Origin: Phenylobacterium sp.
Lineage (GTDB): Bacteria; Pseudomonadota; Alphaproteobacteria; Caulobacterales; Caulobacteraceae
Assembly: GCF_022402485.1 (NCBI RefSeq)
Contig: NZ_JAKRSA010000009.1
Coordinates: 124,001 to 188,000 of the forward strand
Length of the DNA stretch: 64,000 nt
Reading direction: 5' to 3'
Below the pieces are notes generated by a model that was not told the origin of the DNA, did not search any database, and saw only the letters and a program-made list of their open reading frames with translations. Of this stretch, positions 59,357 through 64,000 are shown one piece after another. Numbering within the stretch: the stretch's first letter is position 1; every line of letters starts with the position of its first letter. Made by a program: the position numbers and the translations under genes.

Positions 59357-60592
59357 ATGCCCTCCTCGCGCCTTCGCCCGCTCCTTTGTGGGTCAAGCGT
59401 CCTCGTCTTCCTGCTTCTCGCGGCGCAGCCGCTCGCCCAGGCGCAGCCGGCGAATGCTCGCATTGATGAGGCCGAAGCGATCGCCCGCGCCCTGGGCGAT
59501 CCGGACTATCTGACCACCAGCGAGGCGGCTCGCGCGGCCGCCAGCGCCCGGGCCGAGACGATCGGCGTGCTGGACAACCCTTCCGTCTCGGTCACCCGCA
59601 GCCGGTTAAGCGGCGCCCTCGATGAGGAGGAGGAGTGGCAGGCGCAGATCGTGCAACCCATCGACATCTCGGGACGCCGCAACGCCTTGAGGGCCGCGGC
59701 CAAGGCCGAGTCCTTTGCTGTGATCGCCGAGACCAGCCGGGGGCTGGAAGAACGCAAGGCGGCGGCCCGCCGGGCCTATGCGCAATGCGCCGTCGCCGAA
59801 GAGATCGCCGGGGTCCATACGACCTTCGTCAACGAGCTTCAGAGCGCCCTGCGCATCGTCGGTGAACGGGTCGAGGCCGGTGACACCGCGGCCTATGACC
59901 TCCGGCGCGTTCGGGTCGAATTGAGCGCCGCAGAGGCGCAGGCCGGTCTCGCCATTGGTGAGCAGGCGGCGACCTGTATTGCGCTGGCTGAGATCACCGG
60001 GCTGGAGGGCGCCAGGAGCGCCGGCCCCTTGAGGCCTCCGCCCCTCTCATCACCGACCGATGGCGCCCGGCGACTGGACCTCGAGGCGACGGAGCGCCGG
60101 CTTGAGGCGGCCCGCTCCATGGCCAGGGCCGCGGCCCGCGCACGCCTCCCGGAGCTGGAGGTAGGCATCGGCTACCGGCGCGTCGAAACCCCCTTTGGAT
60201 CCTCTGATGGCCCGGCCGTCACCATCGGCGCGACCGTTCCCCTCTTCAATTCGGGTGGGGCCGCCAGCCGGGAGGCTCAAGCCCTGGCGCGCCTGGCCGC
60301 GGCCGACGCTGCTCTGGCGCGCCGCGCCGTGGCTGCAGAAACCTCCACCGCCCGGGCCCGCGCCGTCGCCGCCACGGAGGCCGCGAGCGCCGCTGCGCGT
60401 ACGGCCGCAGACGCCGGGCGTCTCAGCGAAATCGCAGAGGTCGCCTATGCCGCAGGCGAAATCGGGGTGGCCGAACTGATCGACGCCTATCGCGCCGCCC
60501 ACGACGCAAAGACTTCAACCCTCGAGCTGACGGAGCGCGCCGTCCTGGCCGCCATCGAACTCGATCTCGCCCAAGGAGGACCTACCCCATGA
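59357..60592 (+). CDS. czcC: CzcC-like outer-membrane efflux channel (TolC family)
   Basis: This 411-aa protein has a signal peptide (MPSSRLRPLLCGSSVLVFLL) and an outer-membrane efflux protein fold. Blocks are IDEAEAIARALGDPDYLTTS, NPSVSVTRSRLSGALDEEEE, QIVQPIDISGRRNALRAAAK and VTIGATVPLFNSGGAASREA, with long coiled-coil Ala/Glu/Arg helices. It forms the outer-membrane exit of an RND efflux pump. ATG 59357 is chosen because GGAG lies 8 nt upstream. The stop overlaps the next gene by 4 nt. Confidence 0.88.
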   Translation: MPSSRLRPLLCGSSVLVFLLLAAQPLAQAQPANARIDEAEAIARALGDPDYLTTSEAARAAASARAETIGVLDNPSVSVTRSRLSGALDEEEEWQAQIVQPIDISGRRNALRAAAKAESFAVIAETSRGLEERKAAARRAYAQCAVAEEIAGVHTTFVNELQSALRIVGERVEAGDTAAYDLRRVRVELSAAEAQAGLAIGEQAATCIALAEITGLEGARSAGPLRPPPLSSPTDGARRLDLEATERRLEAARSMARAAARARLPELEVGIGYRRVETPFGSSDGPAVTIGATVPLFNSGGAASREAQALARLAAADAALARRAVAAETSTARARAVAATEAASAAARTAADAGRLSEIAEVAYAAGEIGVAELIDAYRAAHDAKTSTLELTERAVLAAIELDLAQGGPTP

Positions 60593-60819
60593 TCATTCGC
60601 ACCACTCTGCCCGCGATCCTGCTGGCGGGACTGCTCGCCGCCTGCTCGCCAGCCAGCGAGACAGCGACCGAAGCGGCCACTGACGCCGCTGAGGCGGCCC
60701 CGGCGGCGGCCGAGACGGCCGCGCCGGTCCATGAGGACGACGATGTCGCCGAGCCGGTCGAGAGCGCCGAAGAGCACGGCCACGAACATGACGGCGAAGA
60801 CGCCGATCACCCGCACTGA
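60589..60819 (+). CDS. Small His/Asp/Glu-rich lipoprotein in the metal efflux operon
   Basis: A 76-aa lipoprotein with a signal and lipobox (AILLAGLLAACSPASE) and a low-complexity acidic tail ending HGHEHDGEDADHPH. The tail suggests metal binding in the periplasm. It is coupled to czcC by an ATGA overlap and lies 14 nt before czcB. No family recognised. Confidence 0.75.
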   Translation: MIIRTTLPAILLAGLLAACSPASETATEAATDAAEAAPAAAETAAPVHEDDDVAEPVESAEEHGHEHDGEDADHPH

Positions 60820-60833
60820 AGGACAGACCAATC

Positions 60834-62339
60834 ATGAAGGCGATGCTTCCCGCCGCACTGGCGGCGCTCATCCTGCTCTCCGCCTGTTCTGACCGCGGCG
60901 CGCCCGCGGCTGAAGGGCACGCGGCGGGAGGCGTCACCGTCACCGACTATGCGGAGACGACGGAACTCTTCGTGGAGTACCGCCCCCTGGTGCTCGACCG
61001 GCGACGCCGGTTCGATGCGCACCTTAGCCGCCTGTCCGACTATCGGGCCGTGAGCGATGGCGAGCTGTTCGTCGAACTGACCTGGCCAGACGGCAAGGTC
61101 GACCAGGGCTCCGCCAAGGTGTCCGACACCCCGGGCATCTTCCGCCCCCTGCTCACCTCGACACGGTCCGGAGAGGCGCGCCTTCGCCTGCGCCATGTGG
61201 GCCCGGGTGGCGAAAGCGTTCACGACCTCGGGACGGTGACAGTGCACGCCACCAGCGAGGCCGGCGCAGCGGCTGCGCCAGAGCATGTGGAGAACCCCGA
61301 CCATATCGCCTTCCCGAAAGAGGCGCAGTGGCGCGTCCCCTTCGCCACGCGCCCCGTGGTCGAGGGGCTACTCGCCCAGACCGTGCCGGTCATGATCGAC
61401 GTGCGGCTCGCGCCCGACGCAGAGGCTGTGGTGACCGCGCCCGTGTCCGGCGTCATCCGCACCGGCGCGACGGTCCCCATGGTCGGCGCAGCCGTACGGA
61501 GCGGCCAGCAGCTCGCTAGCATCAGCGCCCGGCTGGGCGAGGGTCAGGATGTCGCGGCCCTGGATTTAGGCATCGCCGAAGCCCGCATCACCCTTGAAGC
61601 CGCCCGACGCGAGGCGGCGCGCATGCAGCGGCTCGTCGCCGCCGAGGCCGCGCCATCACGGCGGCTGGACGAAGCGCGGACCGCAGAGCAACTGGCCTCG
61701 GCCCAACTGGCCGCCGCCCAGAACCGCCGCAGCGCCCTGGCCGGCGGCGGCCCGGCCGTACCACTCACCTCACCCATCTCAGGGCGTATCCTGGCCTCCG
61801 CACTCGTGCGCGGCGCGCCGGTCGCGGCCGGTGACGAGCTGATGCGGATCGGTGATCCGACACGCCTGTGGCTTGTGGCCCAGGTTCCTGAGGCCCAGGC
61901 CGTCGGCCTTGGCCCTGCCTTCGGGCTGGACGTCATCGTCAACGGCGAACGCCTGGATCTCGGCGACCTGCGGCGGGTGAGCGACGCCAGCATGATTGAC
62001 CCCAGGACGCGCACCGCCGAGGTGGTCTTCGCCTATGACGGCGATCAGCTTCGCCCCGGCCAGCGGGTCCAAGGACGTCTGGCCAGGGGCCAGGGGGCCT
62101 CCGCCCTCAGCGTGCCTGCGGAAGCCATCATCAACGAGGGTGGCCAGGACGTCGTTTATGTCCAGGTCTCCGGCGAGGCTTTTGAACGCCGCATGGTGAC
62201 CCGCGGCCGGGCCAGCGGGGATCGCATCGCCGTCACAGGTGATCTCCGCCCCGGCGAACGGGTGGTCACCCAGGGCGCCGCCACCGTCCGCGCCGCCGCC
62301 GCCACGCCCGACGCCTTTGGCCATGGCCATGCACACTAA
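60834..62339 (+). CDS. czcB: CzcB-like RND periplasmic adaptor
   Basis: This 501-aa membrane-fusion protein links inner and outer parts of the pump. It has a lipobox-type signal (LAALILLSACSDRGAP), an N-terminal beta-rich extension (TTELFVEYRPLVLDRRRRFD, about residues 30-160) found in some heavy-metal adaptors, then barrel-sandwich and alpha-hairpin regions (VTAPVSGVIRTGATVPMVGA, LTSPISGRILASALVRGAPV) and a C-terminal domain ending GHGHAH. The histidine tail may bind metal. Next gene begins 12 nt after its stop. Confidence 0.9.
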   Translation: MKAMLPAALAALILLSACSDRGAPAAEGHAAGGVTVTDYAETTELFVEYRPLVLDRRRRFDAHLSRLSDYRAVSDGELFVELTWPDGKVDQGSAKVSDTPGIFRPLLTSTRSGEARLRLRHVGPGGESVHDLGTVTVHATSEAGAAAAPEHVENPDHIAFPKEAQWRVPFATRPVVEGLLAQTVPVMIDVRLAPDAEAVVTAPVSGVIRTGATVPMVGAAVRSGQQLASISARLGEGQDVAALDLGIAEARITLEAARREAARMQRLVAAEAAPSRRLDEARTAEQLASAQLAAAQNRRSALAGGGPAVPLTSPISGRILASALVRGAPVAAGDELMRIGDPTRLWLVAQVPEAQAVGLGPAFGLDVIVNGERLDLGDLRRVSDASMIDPRTRTAEVVFAYDGDQLRPGQRVQGRLARGQGASALSVPAEAIINEGGQDVVYVQVSGEAFERRMVTRGRASGDRIAVTGDLRPGERVVTQGAATVRAAAATPDAFGHGHAH

Positions 62340-62351
62340 GGACTCCCCTCG

Positions 62352-64000
62352 ATGATCGAGCGCCTTGTCGCCTGGGCCCTGGCCAACCGGCTGACGATCT
62401 ACGCCCTCTCCATGCTGCTGACGATCGGCGGCATTGGGGTGGCCAGCCGCATGCCCGTCGATGTTCTGCCGGATCTGACCGCACCCTCGGTGCAGGTGGT
62501 GGTGGACGCCGGCGGCTACACCCCCACTGAGGTGGAGCAGTTGGTCACCATTCCCCTGGAGACCACCTTGAACGGCGCGCCAGGCTTGAGGCGCATTCGC
62601 TCAAACTCCACCACGGGTCTGGCCGTGGTCACCCTGGAGTTCGGCTGGACGACAGATGCCGCCGAGGCCAGGCGCGTGGTCTCCGAGCGCCTGGGGGCTG
62701 CAGCGGGGGCGCTGCCCGACGACCTGCCGCCGCCGGTGATGGCGCCAGCCTCCTCGGTGATGGGCGAGATCATGTTCGTCGCCCTGCGCTCAGACACCCA
62801 TTCGCCAATGGAGCTGAAGAGCGTCGCGGACTGGACGGTCCGCCGCCGCCTGCTGGCCGTTCCGGGCGTCGCCGAGGTGATGACCATCGGCGGCGACGAG
62901 CGGCAGGTCCAATTGCTGGTCGATCCCGGGCGGATGAGCGCCCGCGGCGTGGGCATGAACGATGTCATCTCCGCGATGGAGCAGGCCAGCGCCACCCGCT
63001 CGGCTGGCGTCGTGGTGGAGAATGGCCAGGAACTGCTGGTGGAGGGGGTCGGGCGCGCCGAGACGCCTGAGGCCTTCGGAGAGGTCATTGTCGGGGAGCA
63101 GGGCGGCGTTCCCGTCCTTGCCCGCGACATCGGCGATCTCAGGGTCGGTGAAGGCCTCAAACGCGGCACAGGGTCGTTCAACGCCCAGCCGGCGGTGATC
63201 TTCGCCATTCAAAAGCAGCCCAACGCCAACACCCTGGATCTGACCGAGCAGCTCGACCTGGTGTTCGCCGACGTTCAGCGCACCCTGCCCGCCGGCATGA
63301 CTCTGGAGACGCAGGTCTTCCGTCAGGCCGACTTCATCGATCGGGCCATCGACAATGTGGTGCGCGCCCTGATCGAGGGCCTGGTCCTCGTCTCGATCAT
63401 CGTCCTGATCTTCCTGGCCTCCTGGCGGGCGACCCTGGTCACCCTGGCGGCCATCCCCGTCTCCGTGGTCAGCGCGCTGATCGCCGTCAGTCTGGTGGGC
63501 GGCACCATCAACACCATGACGCTCGGGGGCATCGCCATCGCCCTGGGGGTCCTGGTGGACGACGCCATCATCGTGGTCGAGAACATCGTCCGTCGCCTCA
63601 GGCTGGCCGAGGCCAGCCCCGAGGCGACGCGGCCCTCCGTCGTCCAGGTGGTCGCCTCCGCCACCGCTGAGGTGCAGGGCTCCATCGTGTTTGCGACCCT
63701 CATCATCCTGCTGGTCTTCCTGCCGCTGTTCGGGCTGACGGGGATCGAGGGGCGGCTGCTCCAGCCACTGGCCCTGGCCTATGGCGTGGCGCTTCTCGCC
63801 AGCCTGGCTGTGGCGCTCACCCTGACGCCTGTGCTTGGCCGGGATGTGCTCAAGCGCGGTGACCGGGCGCTGGGCCAGGAGCCGCGATGGGTGCTCGGTC
63901 TGAAGGCGCGCTATGTCCGGCTGCTGAGCGGCCTGTTGCCAAGATGGCGGGCCTTGAGCGCCCTGTCCCTCGCCCTGGTTCTGGCTGCGGGCGTGGGCCT
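62352..64000 (+). CDS. czcA: CzcA-like heavy-metal RND efflux pump (3' end beyond window)
   Basis: An inner-membrane proton/metal antiporter of the HME-RND group, seen for its first 549 codons. It starts MIERLVAWALANRLTIYALS and has the first membrane helix, the GGYTPTEVEQLVTIPLE porter block, the DVQRTLPAGMTLETQVFRQA block and the TM4 signature IALGVLVDDAIIVVENIVRR, with the DD...EN pattern of heavy-metal transporters. It is the pump of the czcCBA operon; copper, zinc, cobalt or cadmium cannot be told apart here. The frame runs off the right edge intact. Confidence 0.93.
   Translation, partial: MIERLVAWALANRLTIYALSMLLTIGGIGVASRMPVDVLPDLTAPSVQVVVDAGGYTPTEVEQLVTIPLETTLNGAPGLRRIRSNSTTGLAVVTLEFGWTTDAAEARRVVSERLGAAAGALPDDLPPPVMAPASSVMGEIMFVALRSDTHSPMELKSVADWTVRRRLLAVPGVAEVMTIGGDERQVQLLVDPGRMSARGVGMNDVISAMEQASATRSAGVVVENGQELLVEGVGRAETPEAFGEVIVGEQGGVPVLARDIGDLRVGEGLKRGTGSFNAQPAVIFAIQKQPNANTLDLTEQLDLVFADVQRTLPAGMTLETQVFRQADFIDRAIDNVVRALIEGLVLVSIIVLIFLASWRATLVTLAAIPVSVVSALIAVSLVGGTINTMTLGGIAIALGVLVDDAIIVVENIVRRLRLAEASPEATRPSVVQVVASATAEVQGSIVFATLIILLVFLPLFGLTGIEGRLLQPLALAYGVALLASLAVALTLTPVLGRDVLKRGDRALGQEPRWVLGLKARYVRLLSGLLPRWRALSALSLALVLAAGVG

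Overview
The window is high-GC alphaproteobacterial DNA, most likely from the Caulobacteraceae (Caulobacter or Phenylobacterium type). The evidence is a dcw cluster of mraZ-rsmH-ftsL-ftsI-murE-murF, a bacterial type A RNase P RNA, a SigF-like ECF sigma factor with an NrsF-type (DUF1109) membrane partner, a full fixNOQP/fixGHIS set under an FNR/FixK-like box, and several TonB-dependent receptors. Candidate CtrA and GANTC motifs lie in front of mraZ. No tRNA or rRNA gene is complete here, and there is no CRISPR array.

Layout. 1-5114 (minus): division and murein cluster, genes joined by 1-8 nt overlaps, with a three-repeat MraZ box upstream. 5388-5791 (minus): rnpB. 5821-8055 (minus): PaiB-like protein, murein amidase, EamA transporter. 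8145-10605 (minus): paired acyl-CoA dehydrogenases with a LiuR-like dyad upstream. 10783-13004: convergent phosphatase-family and phospholipase D genes. 13126-16156: small genes, aspartic protease, GNAT, dusA. 16162-17721: a small accessory islet with an IS remnant, a Cas2/SinR-like protein and a HEPN-like protein. 17810-25961: cbb3 oxidase structural and assembly operon. 26017-27187: sigF-nrsF. 27460-34872: sorbosone-dehydrogenase-like lipoprotein, globin-coupled chemoreceptor, TonB receptor, SDR, thiolase. 35041-38042: cupin/GT2/BcsL-type acetyltransferase operon. 38101-39644: free Met-R-sulfoxide reductase and a response regulator. 39705-43410: ferric iron ABC transporter, divergent from chrA. 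44976-47987: small genes, a lipocalin and an FAD dehydrogenase. 48022-53575: TonB receptor plus an ABC transporter with two DUF3526 permeases, under a Zur-like palindrome.

53915-64000 is accessory. An orphan flagellin-like gene carries an AT-rich insert coding for a LamG/concanavalin-like domain. Next comes a hipBA module preceded by four TATG-N10-CATA operators at an exact 27-bp period. A frameshifted SUKH immunity-like gene follows. Two direct repeats of a tRNA 3' end (T-arm plus acceptor) bracket hipBA and the SUKH gene, which suggests a small integrated island. To the right lies a czcICBA-type heavy-metal RND efflux cluster that runs off the window.

The strongest candidates for something new are the LamG-bearing flagellin and the 27-bp operator array inside the repeat-bounded hip island. 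The conserved blocks read as ordinary chromosome.
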